Notes: a model not told the origin generated them from the sequence alone. Positions 8,794-18,736 are shown, counted from the first letter of the stretch. The stretch: 64,000 nt of DNA from Sphingosinicellaceae bacterium (GCA_019285715.1 CP079108.1:3301001-3365000); one strand, 5' to 3'. Numbers and translations: made by a program.

Positions 8794-9809
8794 GGCCGAT
8801 CACCCTCAAGGACGTCGCGCTGCGGGCCGGGGTCTCACCCAAGACCGTGTCCCGCGTCATCAACGGCGAGCAGCACGTCCGCCCGGAGGTCCGCGAGGCG
8901 GTGCAGCGCATCGTCGACCAGCTCGACTACCGCCCCAACGCCTTCGCCCGCAGCCTGTCGAGCTCGCGTTCATACCTGCTCGGCCTGTTCCTCGACGACC
9001 CCGGCTCGGGCTATGCCGCCGACCTGCAGCTCGGGGCGCTGCTGCGCTGCCGCCAGCGTGGCTATCACCTGGTGGTCGAGCCGCTCGACGTGTCGGCGCC
9101 GACGTGGACCAGCCAGGTTCTCGACAGCATTCGCGCGCTGCGCATCGACGGTGCGATCCTGACTCCGCCGATCTGCGACGACCCGGCGCTGCTCGACCTG
9201 CTCGACAAGGAAGGCCTGCCCTACGTGCGGATCTCGCCACGCGGCGACCCCGAGCGCTCCGGCCTCGTCGAAATGGACGACCGCGCCGCCGCCGCCCGGA
9301 TGACCGAATATCTGATCGGCCTCGGCCACCGCGACATCGGCTTTATCAAGGGTGACCCCGCGCATTCGGCCTCGCTCAAGCGCTTCGAGGGCTTTGGCGA
9401 CGCCATGGCCAGGGCCGGACTGACCCCCCATCCGGACCACATCCGCGAGGGCGATTTCTCGTTCCGCTCCGGGCTGAACCTCGGCAGCGAGATGCTGTGC
9501 GCAGCGACGCTGCCGACGGCGATTTTTGCCAGCAACGACGACATGGCGCTCGGCGTGCTGATCACTGCAATCCGCCTCGGCATCGGCGTTCCCGACCGGC
9601 TGTCGGTGGCGGGCTTCGACGATGCCCCGACCTCGCGCGCGGCGTGGCCACAGATCACCACCATCCGCCAGCCCAAGGCCGAGATGGCGGCGGGCGCGGT
9701 CGATATTCTGGTTGATCCGCAATACCGGACCCACCCGACCGATGCCATCTTCAAGCGCCGCCTCGACTACGCGCTGGTCGAACGCCTGAGCACCGCCCGC
9801 CGAGCCTGA
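8790..9809 (+). CDS. LacI-family transcriptional regulator
   Basis: DNA-binding regulator of 339 aa. The N-terminal LacI helix-turn-helix is clear (TLKDVALRAGVSPKTVSRVI, then DYRPNAFARSLSS hinge region), followed by a periplasmic-binding-protein-like effector domain (ASNDDMALGV and SVAGFDDAPTSR signatures). The start ATG at 8790 overlaps the transporter stop; in-frame sequence upstream belongs to the transporter. It probably senses a sugar and represses its own operon and the divergent TBDR-GH3 operon through the paired palindromes at 7489-7522. A different palindrome at 9904-9919, upstream of the next TBDR, may or may not be another target. Confidence 0.93.
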   Translation: MRPITLKDVALRAGVSPKTVSRVINGEQHVRPEVREAVQRIVDQLDYRPNAFARSLSSSRSYLLGLFLDDPGSGYAADLQLGALLRCRQRGYHLVVEPLDVSAPTWTSQVLDSIRALRIDGAILTPPICDDPALLDLLDKEGLPYVRISPRGDPERSGLVEMDDRAAAARMTEYLIGLGHRDIGFIKGDPAHSASLKRFEGFGDAMARAGLTPHPDHIREGDFSFRSGLNLGSEMLCAATLPTAIFASNDDMALGVLITAIRLGIGVPDRLSVAGFDDAPTSRAAWPQITTIRQPKAEMAAGAVDILVDPQYRTHPTDAIFKRRLDYALVERLSTARRA

Positions 9810-9903
9810 GCCGGCCACAGCCTGTCACCCGCAAGCCACAGTCGACGCTCGTTACAGGTGCGTAAGCGGAACGCCCGACCCGTTTCGTTGGTGTAGTGGC
9901 ACA

Positions 9904-9919
9904 CGCAACAAATGTTGCG
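9904..9919. promoter_or_regulatory. 16-bp palindrome upstream of the second TBDR operon
   Basis: CGCAACA-AA-TGTTGCG is a perfect inverted repeat located about 60 bp before the receptor start at 9981, in the 171-bp gap after the lacI gene. Position fits an operator. It does not share the GACA..TGTC half-sites found at 7489-7522, so the regulator is unknown. Confidence 0.45.
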
Positions 9920-9980
9920 GAAAAAGCCGCGACCGGGTGATGGATGGAATGTCCGGGCCCGAGCACCAAGGGGTAGGACG

Positions 9981-12872
9981 ATGCACAGCAGAACTCTCGC
10001 GCGCTATTTCGCCACCGTCGGGCTGATCGCCGCCGCGGTCCCGGCTTATGCCCAGCTGACCACCGGCATCATCCGCGGCAGCATCAGCAACGCCGCTGCG
10101 CCCGCGCCCGGCGCGACCGTCGTCGCCACCGATGTCAGCAGCGGCTTCACGGCGCGCACGACTGCAGGCGCGAACGGCAATTATGCCCTGCCAGGCCTGC
10201 GCCCCGGCACCTACGACATCGCGTTCGACGCCGGCGGCGTGAAGACCGCGCGCCGCGTCACCGTCGGCGTCGGCCAGTCCGCGACCCTCGATATCGACGT
10301 CGCGCCGACCACCAGCGGTCCCGACATCGTCGTCACCGCCGGGCAGCTGGTCGAGACCAAGACCTCCGAGATCGGCACCAACGTCACCACCCGCCAGATC
10401 GAGAATCTGCCCCAGTCGAGCCGCAACTTCCTCAACTTCGCCCAGCTGGCGCCCGGCGTGCGGACCAGCACCAACGAGCTCCGCAAGACCTTCTCGGGCG
10501 GCGGCGTCAGCGAGGACCCCAACGGCGAGAACCTCGCCAGCCCGCAAATCAACGTCTTCATCGACGGCGTCAGCCTGAAGTCGAACATCCAGCAGGGCGG
10601 CCTCGTCGGGCAGGATTCGAGCCGCGGCAACCCGTTCCCGCAATCGGCGGTGCAGGAGTTCCGCGTCCTGTCGTCGAACTACAAGGCCGAATACGAGGAC
10701 GCCGGCACCACCGTCATTACCGCCGTCACCAAGAGCGGCGGCAACCAGTTCCACGGCGAGGCCTTCGGTTTCTACCAGGACAAGAACCTGCGCGAGAAGG
10801 ATTATTTCCAGAAGAAGAACGACCTTCCGAAGGACGATTTCAAGCGCAAGCAGTACGGCTTGTCGCTCGGCGGCCCCATCATCAAGGACAAGCTCAACTT
10901 CTTCGTGTCGTACGAGGGCAACGACGAGAACCGCGTCCAGACGGTGCTGCTCGGCAACCGGACGCCCGATAACATCACGCGCTTTGGCAAGTACGAGGGC
11001 AGTTTCCTGCAGCCGTTCCGCGAGAAGCTGGCGTTCGGCAAGCTCAGCTTCCAGCCCGACGACGTTAACACCGTGGAGCTGTCCGGCAGCTTCCGGCAGG
11101 ACAAGGAGACCGCGGGCTTCGGCGGCGCGACTGCGCAGGAAGCCGCGTCGCTGACCAAGAACGACGTCTACACCGGCAATCTGCGCTGGCAGTACAAGCG
11201 CGAGGACTTCCTCAATGAGGCGACGGTCGACTATCTCTACTACCGGTTCCTGCCGACCTCGCTGAACCCCGATCTGGTCGGCCAGGATTTCCAGGGCGTC
11301 GTCCGCATCGGCGGTCGCGATACGGTGCAGAACGTCGTCCAGAAGGGCCTGACGCTGCGCGACAATGTCACGCTGTCGAACATCGATCTGTTCGGCGGCA
11401 ACCACGTCATCAAGTTCGGCGGCAAGGTCTCCTTCCAGAAATACAGTGTAAACAACGACATCAGCGGCAACCCGCTGTTCAGCTACCGCATCGATGCGAC
11501 GCAGAACGAGGACTTCACCCAGCCGTTCGAGGCGAAGTTCGGGCTCGGCGACCCGCAGGTCACCGCCAAGGATACCCAGATTGGCGTCTTCGCGCAGGAC
11601 GACTGGGAGATCACGGACAAGCTGACCATGAACATCGGCCTGCGCTGGGACTATGAGAGCAACGCCAAGAACAACGGCTATGTCACCCCGCCCGATGCGG
11701 TCACCGCACTGCGCTCGCTGGAGACCAGCCTCGCCGGCCAGGGCAGCAACTACCGCGCCGACGACTACATCTCGACGGGCAACAACCGGAAACCCTATCT
11801 GAAGGCATTCCAGCCGCGCATCGGCTTCTCGTACGACCTGAACGACGACCAGCGCACGGTGTTCTTCGCCGGCTTCGGACGCTATTTCGACCGCACGCTG
11901 TTCCGCAACGCTGCCGAGGAAAGCCTGCTGCGCCAGTTCGTGCTGCGCACCTTCGAATTCTCCAAGGACGGTCTGCCGCGCAACAACCAGCCGACCATCC
12001 TGTGGAACGACAGCTACCTCAGCCGCGAGGGCCTGGAGGGCCTGATCGCGACCAGCGTCGCCCCGAACGGCGAGCTCCGCGTCATCCGCAACGACACCCG
12101 GCCGCCGCGCACCGACCAGTTCAGCATCGGCGTCCGCCAGAAGATCGGGCGGCTGCAGACCTCGCTCAGCTACCAACACATCAACGCCGACGGCCAGGTC
12201 GGCTATTTCCCCGCCAACCGCTCGGTCGCACGTAACGCCAGCGGATTTTACGACTTTATCGCGGTGCCGGGCTTCTCCAACGTCGTCGCACTAACCCAGG
12301 CTCGCGCCAGCAAGTACGACGGCATCTTCCTGACCGTCGACAAGCCCTACACCCGCGCCTCCGGCTGGGGCATGAACGTCGCCTACACGATGGCCTTCTC
12401 GAAGGAGCGCGGCTACTCGTTCAACTTCGACTTCCCCGACGTCGCCAGCCAGCCGTTCCGGCCCAACGCCGGCGACGAACGCCACCGCGTCGTCTTCTCC
12501 GGCATCGCCGACCTGCCGTGGGACGCGCAGATCTCGACCCTGATGGTGATCGGCTCAGGCCAGCCGTTCTCGGTCACCGATGCGAGCCGGGGTTTTGGCG
12601 AGAACCTGGTCATCGGCAACTACGGCAAGCCCAAGAGTTTCCGGCAGGTCGACGTCCGGCTGGCGAAGAATATCCGCTTCGGGGCTGACAAGGACGGCGA
12701 GGGCGGGTATCGCCTGCAACTCACCGCGGAGGTCTTCAACCTGTTCAACCGAGCCAACTTCGGCGGCTACGACAGCTTTATCGGACCCGGCGGCAACCCG
12801 AGCTTCGGGACCCCGAACGCGCTCGACGGCCCGCCGCGCAGCTTCCAGTTCGGCGCGCGCTTCACCTTCTGA
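9981..12872 (+). CDS. TonB-dependent receptor with N-terminal carboxypeptidase-regulatory-like domain (Oar-like)
   Basis: Outer-membrane receptor of 963 aa. After a signal peptide ending AAVPAYAQ there is a CarboxypepD_reg-type beta-sandwich (residues about 25-105, ending NYALPGLRPGTYDIAF), then a plug with QSAVQEFRV and a large beta-barrel ending in a terminal aromatic (FGARFTF). This is the Oar/SusC-like subtype, often used for glycan import. Start ATG 9981 has an AAGGGG Shine-Dalgarno; an upstream in-frame start at 9912 would run through the palindrome and is unlikely. The stop overlaps the next start (TGATG), so receptor, glucanase and GH3 form one operon. Substrate probably a beta-glucan fragment, judging from the neighbours. 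Confidence 0.92.
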   Translation: MHSRTLARYFATVGLIAAAVPAYAQLTTGIIRGSISNAAAPAPGATVVATDVSSGFTARTTAGANGNYALPGLRPGTYDIAFDAGGVKTARRVTVGVGQSATLDIDVAPTTSGPDIVVTAGQLVETKTSEIGTNVTTRQIENLPQSSRNFLNFAQLAPGVRTSTNELRKTFSGGGVSEDPNGENLASPQINVFIDGVSLKSNIQQGGLVGQDSSRGNPFPQSAVQEFRVLSSNYKAEYEDAGTTVITAVTKSGGNQFHGEAFGFYQDKNLREKDYFQKKNDLPKDDFKRKQYGLSLGGPIIKDKLNFFVSYEGNDENRVQTVLLGNRTPDNITRFGKYEGSFLQPFREKLAFGKLSFQPDDVNTVELSGSFRQDKETAGFGGATAQEAASLTKNDVYTGNLRWQYKREDFLNEATVDYLYYRFLPTSLNPDLVGQDFQGVVRIGGRDTVQNVVQKGLTLRDNVTLSNIDLFGGNHVIKFGGKVSFQKYSVNNDISGNPLFSYRIDATQNEDFTQPFEAKFGLGDPQVTAKDTQIGVFAQDDWEITDKLTMNIGLRWDYESNAKNNGYVTPPDAVTALRSLETSLAGQGSNYRADDYISTGNNRKPYLKAFQPRIGFSYDLNDDQRTVFFAGFGRYFDRTLFRNAAEESLLRQFVLRTFEFSKDGLPRNNQPTILWNDSYLSREGLEGLIATSVAPNGELRVIRNDTRPPRTDQFSIGVRQKIGRLQTSLSYQHINADGQVGYFPANRSVARNASGFYDFIAVPGFSNVVALTQARASKYDGIFLTVDKPYTRASGWGMNVAYTMAFSKERGYSFNFDFPDVASQPFRPNAGDERHRVVFSGIADLPWDAQISTLMVIGSGQPFSVTDASRGFGENLVIGNYGKPKSFRQVDVRLAKNIRFGADKDGEGGYRLQLTAEVFNLFNRANFGGYDSFIGPGGNPSFGTPNALDGPPRSFQFGARFTF

Positions 12873-14374
12873 TGCCACCAGCGAGCGCCGGTCCCTGGGC
12901 GCTCGACCGCCGTACATTGCTTTCCGGGCTCGCCGCGACCGGCCTCGCGGCGACGCTGCCCGGCTGCCAGACCGTCGGCGAGAGCCTCGGCGCGATCAAG
13001 CGGGTCGTGTCGGGCGGCGGCGAGGTGCCAAAGGGCCCGGAGGTCGACGCCTTCCTCGATGACGTCCAGCGCCGCACCTTCAACTATTTCTGGGAAACCA
13101 CCGAACTCAATCGCGGCCTCGCGCCCGACCGTTTCCCGACGCCGTCGTTCGCCAGCATCGCCGCGATGGGCTTTGCGCTGACCGGCTTCGTCATCGGCGT
13201 CGAGCGCGGCTACGCTCCCCGCGCGGAGGCCGCCAAGCGCACGCTGGCGATGCTCAAGTTCCTGTCCGCCGCGCCGCAGGGCCCCGAGGCCGACGACCGT
13301 GTCGGCTATTACGGTTTCTTCTATCATTTCCTCGATACTCGCGACGGCATGCGCTTCGAGAAGTGTGAGGTGTCGACGGTCGACACGGCGCTGCTGATGA
13401 TGGGCGTGCTGCTGGCGATGACCTATTACGACGCGCCTGAGGAAGCCGAGATCCGCAAGCTGGCGGACGACCTGTACCGCAAGGTCGACTGGCGCTGGGC
13501 GATGACCCGCGGCGCGGTAATCTCGATGGGCTGGACCCCCGAGGCCGGCTTCATCGCCTACGACTGGGAGGCCTATAACGAGGGCATGCTGGTCTACATT
13601 CTCGGGCTCGGCGCCCCGGTCTATGCGCTCGAACCCGCCAGCTGGACCGCATGGAGCGCTAAGCTCGCGACCTACTGGACCGACTCCGGCGACCTGTCGC
13701 AGCTCCGCTTCGGGCCGCTGTTCGGTCACCAGTACAGCCACGTCTGGATCGATTTCCGCGAGATCCAGGACGCCTTCATGCGCACAAAGGGCATCGATTA
13801 CTTCGAGAACAGCCGCCGTGCCACGGTTCAGCACCGCAATTACGCGATGGCCAATCCCGACGGCTGGCGCGGCTACGGGGCGAACCAGTGGGGCCTGACC
13901 GCCTGCGACGGCCCGACCGACATCGAGCTCGAGGTCGACGGCGCGAGCCGCCGCTTCCGCTCCTACTCGGCCCGCGGCGTCGGTGATTTCGACGACGGCA
14001 CCATCGCCCCGACCGCGGCCGGCGGCTCGATGCCGTTCGCACCGGAGATCTGCCTGCCCGCGCTGATGGCGATGAAGGCCCGCCACGGCGACGACCTGTA
14101 CGGCGCCTACGGCTTCCTCGATGCCTTCAACGAGACGTTTGTCAGCGAAATCCGGCTCAAGCATGGCCGCGTCGTGCCGGACAAGGGCTGGTTCGACGAC
14201 GATTACATTGGCATCGACCAGGGTCCGATCCTGGCGATGATCGAGAACCACCGCACCGGTCTCATCTGGACCATCATGCGTCGCAACCCTTACATTCGCG
14301 CTGGCCTGACCCGTGCCGGCTTCACTGGAGGCTGGCTCAAGACGTCGGCCGCGCCCGCACAGGCCGCGGCATGA
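12872..14374 (+). CDS. PF10091 glycoamylase-family protein, candidate GH144 endo-beta-1,2-glucanase
   Basis: Exported (alpha/alpha)6-barrel protein of 500 aa. The N-terminus has a twin-arginine-like, lipobox-bearing leader (DRRTLLSGLAATGLAATLPG followed by Cys). The body has family hallmarks: DDVQRRTFNYFWETTE near the start, SVGM/STVDTALL-type segments, HQYSHVWIDFRE, NQWGLTACDGP and the acidic end DDYIGIDQGPILAMIENHRT. These match the putative glucoamylase family PF10091, which includes the GH144 endo-beta-1,2-glucanases. Members beside GH3 beta-glucosidases are known in beta-1,2-glucan loci of Bacteroidetes, the arrangement seen here. Family is confident; beta-1,2 specificity is inference. 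It overlaps the receptor stop and the next GH3 start. Confidence 0.85.
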   Translation: MPPASAGPWALDRRTLLSGLAATGLAATLPGCQTVGESLGAIKRVVSGGGEVPKGPEVDAFLDDVQRRTFNYFWETTELNRGLAPDRFPTPSFASIAAMGFALTGFVIGVERGYAPRAEAAKRTLAMLKFLSAAPQGPEADDRVGYYGFFYHFLDTRDGMRFEKCEVSTVDTALLMMGVLLAMTYYDAPEEAEIRKLADDLYRKVDWRWAMTRGAVISMGWTPEAGFIAYDWEAYNEGMLVYILGLGAPVYALEPASWTAWSAKLATYWTDSGDLSQLRFGPLFGHQYSHVWIDFREIQDAFMRTKGIDYFENSRRATVQHRNYAMANPDGWRGYGANQWGLTACDGPTDIELEVDGASRRFRSYSARGVGDFDDGTIAPTAAGGSMPFAPEICLPALMAMKARHGDDLYGAYGFLDAFNETFVSEIRLKHGRVVPDKGWFDDDYIGIDQGPILAMIENHRTGLIWTIMRRNPYIRAGLTRAGFTGGWLKTSAAPAQAAA

Positions 14375-16641
14375 TCAGCCGTCGCAACATCATAAAGCTC
14401 GGTGGTGCCGCCGCCGTCGGTGCCGCCCTGTCCCGCCCCGCCTTTGGCCTCGCACTCGGCCCCGGCCCCGCCGTGCCCCCCGCCGTCGACGCGCTGATCG
14501 CGCGCATGACCATCGCCGAGAAGGCCGGCCAGCTTACCCTGATGCCCTCAGCCATCGGTGGCGGCGCGGCGACCAAGCTCAACCCCGGCATCCCGTCGAG
14601 CATCACCGGGCAGCTTGCCGCCGCCCGCGCCGGGCAGCTGACCGGCATCTTCAACGGCGCCGGCGTCGACTGGCACCGCCGTCTCCAGCGGGAGGCGCTG
14701 CGCAGCCGCCTCGGCATCCCGCTGGTTTTCGCCGCCGACATCATCCATGGCCACCGCACCGTATTCCCGGTCCCCTTGGGTGAAGCCGCCAGCTTCGAAC
14801 CCGACCTCGCCCGCCGCACCGCGCGCGTCGCCGCCACCGAGGCCGCCGCCGCCGGCATCGACTGGACCTTCGCACCGATGGTCGATATCGCCCGCGACGC
14901 CCGCTGGGGTCGCGGCGTCGAAGGCGCCGGCGAGGACGTCTACCTCGGGCGGCAGTTCGCTGCCGCGCGGGTCGCCGGCTTCCAGGGCGACGCGCTCACC
15001 GACAACGACGCGGTCGCCGCCTGCGCCAAGCACTTCGCCGCCTACGGCGCGGCCGAGGCCGGGCTCGACTACAACGGTGCCGACGTCTCCGAGCGGACCC
15101 TGCGCGAGACCTATTTCCCGCCCTTCGAGAGCGCCTTCGAGGCCGGTGCCGCAACCGCGATGGCCGCCTTCAACGACGTCGCGGGCGTCCCCGCCACCGC
15201 CAACCGCTGGCTGCTGTCCGACGTGCTTCGCGGCGAGTGGAACTTCACCGGGCTGGTGGTCTCCGACTATACCGGGGACGAGGAGCTGATCGCGCATGGC
15301 GTCGCCGCCGACGGGCGCGACGCGGCCCGCCTCGCGATACTCGCGGGCGTCGACATGTCGATGGCCAGCGGCCTCTACCTCCAGCATCTGCCCGGGCTGG
15401 TCGCCGACGGCCTCGTCCCAATGGGCCGCGTCGACGAGGCCGTTCGCCGGGTGCTGGCACTCAAGGCGCGCCTCGGCCTGCTCGAGGACCCCTACCGCCG
15501 CCTGTCCCCGAGCCGCGAGAAATCGAAGGTGCGGACTCCGGCCAACCTGGCGCTCGCTCGCGACGCCGCGCGCCGGTCGGTGGTCCTGCTCAAGAACGAG
15601 GGCGACCTGCTACCGCTGAAGACCGAAAGCCAGCGCATCGCCCTGATCGGGCCGTTCGCGTCGGGCCAGCATGATCTGATCGGGCCGTGGTGCGTCTACG
15701 GCGACGACAACCAGTCGATCGACCTCGCGACCGGGATCCGCGCCGCGCTCAAGGACCCCAAGCTGCTCACCGTCACCGAGGGCTCGAAAGTCGACACCGC
15801 GACCCGCGAAGGTATCCAGGAGGCGGTCCACGCCGCCCGCCGCGCCGACGTCGTGGTGCTCGCGCTCGGCGAGACCGCGAGCATGTCGGGCGAAGCCCAG
15901 TCCCGGACCAGCGTCACGATCCCCGCCGCCCAGATCGCGCTTGCCGAGGCCGTCGCCGCCGCTGGCAAGCCCGTCGTCGTGGTCCTCAAGAACGGCCGCG
16001 CGCTGGCACTGGACGGTGCAGTACTCGGCGCGCCGGCGATCCTCGTCAGTTGGTTCCTCGGCTCGGCGACCGGCCCGGCGCTTGCCGACGTGCTGTTCGG
16101 ACTCCACGGCCCCTCGGCCCGCCTGCCGGTCAGTTTCCCGCGCGAGTCCGGGCAGGAACCCTATTATTACGACCACAAGCCGACCGGCCGCCCCAACCCT
16201 CCCGGGCCGCTGGAGGCGTTCAAGGCGCACTGGCAAACCGGGCCGCACGAGGCGCTGTTCCCCTTCGGACACGGGCTGACCTATGGCCGGATCGGCTACA
16301 GCGGGCTCGATGTCGGCGGCGGCAAGCTAGCGGCCGACGGTCGCCTCGCGGTGTCGGTCAAGGTCGCCAACACCGGCACCCGCGACGCCGAGGAGGTCGT
16401 GCAACTGTACATCCGCGACCAGGTCGCCAGCACCACGCGCCCGGTCCGCCAGCTCAAGGGCTTTCGAAAGGTCGCACTCGCCGCCGGAGCCAGCGCCACC
16501 GTCGGCTTTACGCTGAGCCGCGCCGACCTGCTGTACGTCGGCCTCGACGAGAAGCCGATCGTCGAGCCGGGCCTGTTCGACATCTGGATCGGGCCGTCGG
16601 CGGTCGGGGGGCTAAAGGGCAGCTTCGAACTGCTCGCCTAG
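14371..16641 (+). CDS. bglX: Glycoside hydrolase family 3 beta-glucosidase (BglX-like)
   Basis: GH3 enzyme of 756 aa, predicted periplasmic beta-glucosidase. It starts with a Tat-like signal (SRRNIIKLGGAAAVGAALSR). The barrel has AKHFAAYGAAEAGLDYN and the nucleophile motif GLVVSDYTGDE. The second domain and a C-terminal FnIII-like domain (EEVVQLYIRDQ) complete the BglX layout. The ATG overlaps the stop of the PF10091 gene (ATGA). It is the last gene of the receptor-glucanase-GH3 operon and would trim the oligosaccharides to glucose, possibly sophoro-oligosaccharides if the glucanase is GH144. The gene symbol reflects family resemblance only. Confidence 0.9.
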   Translation: MISRRNIIKLGGAAAVGAALSRPAFGLALGPGPAVPPAVDALIARMTIAEKAGQLTLMPSAIGGGAATKLNPGIPSSITGQLAAARAGQLTGIFNGAGVDWHRRLQREALRSRLGIPLVFAADIIHGHRTVFPVPLGEAASFEPDLARRTARVAATEAAAAGIDWTFAPMVDIARDARWGRGVEGAGEDVYLGRQFAAARVAGFQGDALTDNDAVAACAKHFAAYGAAEAGLDYNGADVSERTLRETYFPPFESAFEAGAATAMAAFNDVAGVPATANRWLLSDVLRGEWNFTGLVVSDYTGDEELIAHGVAADGRDAARLAILAGVDMSMASGLYLQHLPGLVADGLVPMGRVDEAVRRVLALKARLGLLEDPYRRLSPSREKSKVRTPANLALARDAARRSVVLLKNEGDLLPLKTESQRIALIGPFASGQHDLIGPWCVYGDDNQSIDLATGIRAALKDPKLLTVTEGSKVDTATREGIQEAVHAARRADVVVLALGETASMSGEAQSRTSVTIPAAQIALAEAVAAAGKPVVVVLKNGRALALDGAVLGAPAILVSWFLGSATGPALADVLFGLHGPSARLPVSFPRESGQEPYYYDHKPTGRPNPPGPLEAFKAHWQTGPHEALFPFGHGLTYGRIGYSGLDVGGGKLAADGRLAVSVKVANTGTRDAEEVVQLYIRDQVASTTRPVRQLKGFRKVALAAGASATVGFTLSRADLLYVGLDEKPIVEPGLFDIWIGPSAVGGLKGSFELLA

Positions 16642-16672
16642 AAACGCCGGGGTTTGATCGCCCTTCCCGCTC

Positions 16673-18736
16673 CTAGAACAGCTTGAACTCGACCAGCCTG
16701 ACCTGCTTGCCCGCCTGCGGCTGCAGCACCACGCGCACCCGTCTCGCCTCCCGCTCTGGCCAGGGGATCCCGGTCACGCCATTTGGGAGCGGCGGGGCGC
16801 TCGTGTCGGCGGGAACCGAGCGCCACGCCCCGTCCCGCCAGGTTTCGAGCCGGTAGCTGGCGGGAGTCGCGAACGCCTTGCCATCGCCGAAGAACGCCAG
16901 CTCCGCCCCGGCCACCGGCATCGCGCGCCCGAGATCGACCGCGAACCACGCCTCCCCCGACCCCGCCTTGGTTTTCCAGCCATTCGGGCTTTCCGGGAAG
17001 AACATCACCCGCCCGTCGACGGCGTCATGGACCATCTCGGCGCTCGCATCGTTCGACGCGCTCGGCTTCGGGAACTGCCCCCGCACAAGCTCGACCGCGA
17101 GGTCGATCGGACGCGCGATCGGCGGCGGCGCGAGGCGCGTCACCGGCACGACGATCCGCGACAGCGTCGCCGCCGACCCCGCCAGCGCGCCGTCGACATA
17201 GACCGCAAGCCCGGCGCGACCACCGAAGCGCGTGCCGCCGCGGTCGTAGACGACGGTCACCAGATGCCCATGATACGGCACGTCCTGCGCGATGAACCAG
17301 CTCATCGCGACAGGGTCGCGCGGTGCGTCGACGGCGAGCGGATCGACCTCCAGCACGTCGCCCTCGCGCGGCCGGATTCCGACGACGCCGCCCAAGATCA
17401 GGTCGTCGAACCCCGAGTGGAAATAATGGTGGCTGCGCGCCAGCCCGACGATCGGCTTGCCCGTGGCGGGGTCATAGTCCTCCTCTAGATCAAGGCGGTC
17501 GCCTTGGAAATGCAGCCGCGCATACTGGCGCAGCAGCCGGATATACTCAGACCGGGTGACATCGTGCTGCCGGTAGTCCCGGATCAGATTGCCCATCGCG
17601 AGGAGAACCTGGGTCGTCTGGAACGGCCAGACCGGGCCGTTCCACTGACACTCGCGCAGGCCGGTCGGCTTGTCGTAGCGATATTGGCGCATGTAATATC
17701 GATAGCTCGGCTCGACCGTCCGCAATCCAAAGGCGCCGCCGAGTTCGGTGGGTGCGAGGTGCTTCCAGGCCGCGGCGTAGCGCGCCTCGTCCGCCGGCAG
17801 CCCGAAGGTCCACGGCAAATAGCCGACGAGTTCGCGGCCACGGATCGGGTCCCAGGCGCGGACTTGATCGTTGCCGACCTGGTACCGGTCGATGAAGTGC
17901 GTCAGGCCGGGGCTCCAAAGCGACGCCTCGAGGTGGTCGCGGAGGCTGGCGGCGCGGGCCGCATAATCGGCAGCGGTCGCGCTATCGCCAGACAACGCCG
18001 AGAGCCGTGAGATCGCGCGCGCGTTGGCGAACATGTAGGCGTTGATGGAAGGCCGGAACGCCTGCCCGCCCCTGAAGCCGTCGATGCCGCCCGACGCATC
18101 GATCGAACTGATGGTGTACTCGGTCGCGTCGAGCAACGGCTCGATCCAGTAGAGCTGCCGGTCGAAGTCGAAGCGCTCGTCCCACAAGGCGTACGTCTGG
18201 CGCATGACGGGGAGGTGCCTTGTCGCCGCCGTGAGGTCGCCGTCGACGAGGAAGCGCGCATAGGTCGCGTCGGCGATCGCCTCGCTGAAGTGCCGATCAT
18301 TGCCACCCTGCTCGTGGAGGAAGTCAATGTAATCGCCTGCGTATCGCCGGTCGCGGAGCCATCGTCCCTCGGCGATATGGAAGCCCGAGGCGTCGTTGAG
18401 GCTGGCGTAGGGCTCGCGCTGCCAGCCGACGTCGTCGAGGAATTCGGTGGTGATGAAGCCGAGCGTGCCGAGATCGCGCTGGTGCGCACGGAACACCGCC
18501 CAGCGGTAATAATAGACCGAGTCGAGGGTCGCGTCAGACGAGGCGAACAGCGGGATGTTGACGCGGTACCAGGCGGCGTCGTTGCCGAAGCGTGCGCTCA
18601 GCACCGCCTCCGGGTCGAGCCGCTGGGCCGACTGCCCGCCCGGTGCGGCGGCGGTTACGCCCAACGCGAGGAGTCCGAGCGCCATGGTGCGTACCCACAG
18701 ACGGGCAGAGAGCGCAAGGCGCACCGAATGCTTCAC
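16673..18736 (-). CDS. MGH1-like glycoside hydrolase with C-terminal discoidin-like module
   Basis: Exported protein of about 687 aa. The start is GTG at 18736, with a GGAG Shine-Dalgarno and a signal peptide (LWVRTMALGLLALGVTAAAP); the frame continues upstream into the divergent promoter and is not credible there. The central part is an (alpha/alpha)6-barrel of the MGH1/GH63-like type: YRYDKPTGLRECQWNGPVWP, then ATGKPIVGLARSHHYFHSGF near the end of the barrel. The last 130 residues look like an F5/8 type C carbohydrate-binding module (SGEAWFAVDLGRAMPVAG, RLETWRDGAWRSV). It is transcribed divergently from the third TBDR, suggesting side-chain trimming of the same polysaccharide. Exact activity cannot be assigned. 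Confidence 0.8.
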   Translation of the reverse strand: MKHSVRLALSARLWVRTMALGLLALGVTAAAPGGQSAQRLDPEAVLSARFGNDAAWYRVNIPLFASSDATLDSVYYYRWAVFRAHQRDLGTLGFITTEFLDDVGWQREPYASLNDASGFHIAEGRWLRDRRYAGDYIDFLHEQGGNDRHFSEAIADATYARFLVDGDLTAATRHLPVMRQTYALWDERFDFDRQLYWIEPLLDATEYTISSIDASGGIDGFRGGQAFRPSINAYMFANARAISRLSALSGDSATAADYAARAASLRDHLEASLWSPGLTHFIDRYQVGNDQVRAWDPIRGRELVGYLPWTFGLPADEARYAAAWKHLAPTELGGAFGLRTVEPSYRYYMRQYRYDKPTGLRECQWNGPVWPFQTTQVLLAMGNLIRDYRQHDVTRSEYIRLLRQYARLHFQGDRLDLEEDYDPATGKPIVGLARSHHYFHSGFDDLILGGVVGIRPREGDVLEVDPLAVDAPRDPVAMSWFIAQDVPYHGHLVTVVYDRGGTRFGGRAGLAVYVDGALAGSAATLSRIVVPVTRLAPPPIARPIDLAVELVRGQFPKPSASNDASAEMVHDAVDGRVMFFPESPNGWKTKAGSGEAWFAVDLGRAMPVAGAELAFFGDGKAFATPASYRLETWRDGAWRSVPADTSAPPLPNGVTGIPWPEREARRVRVVLQPQAGKQVRLVEFKLF

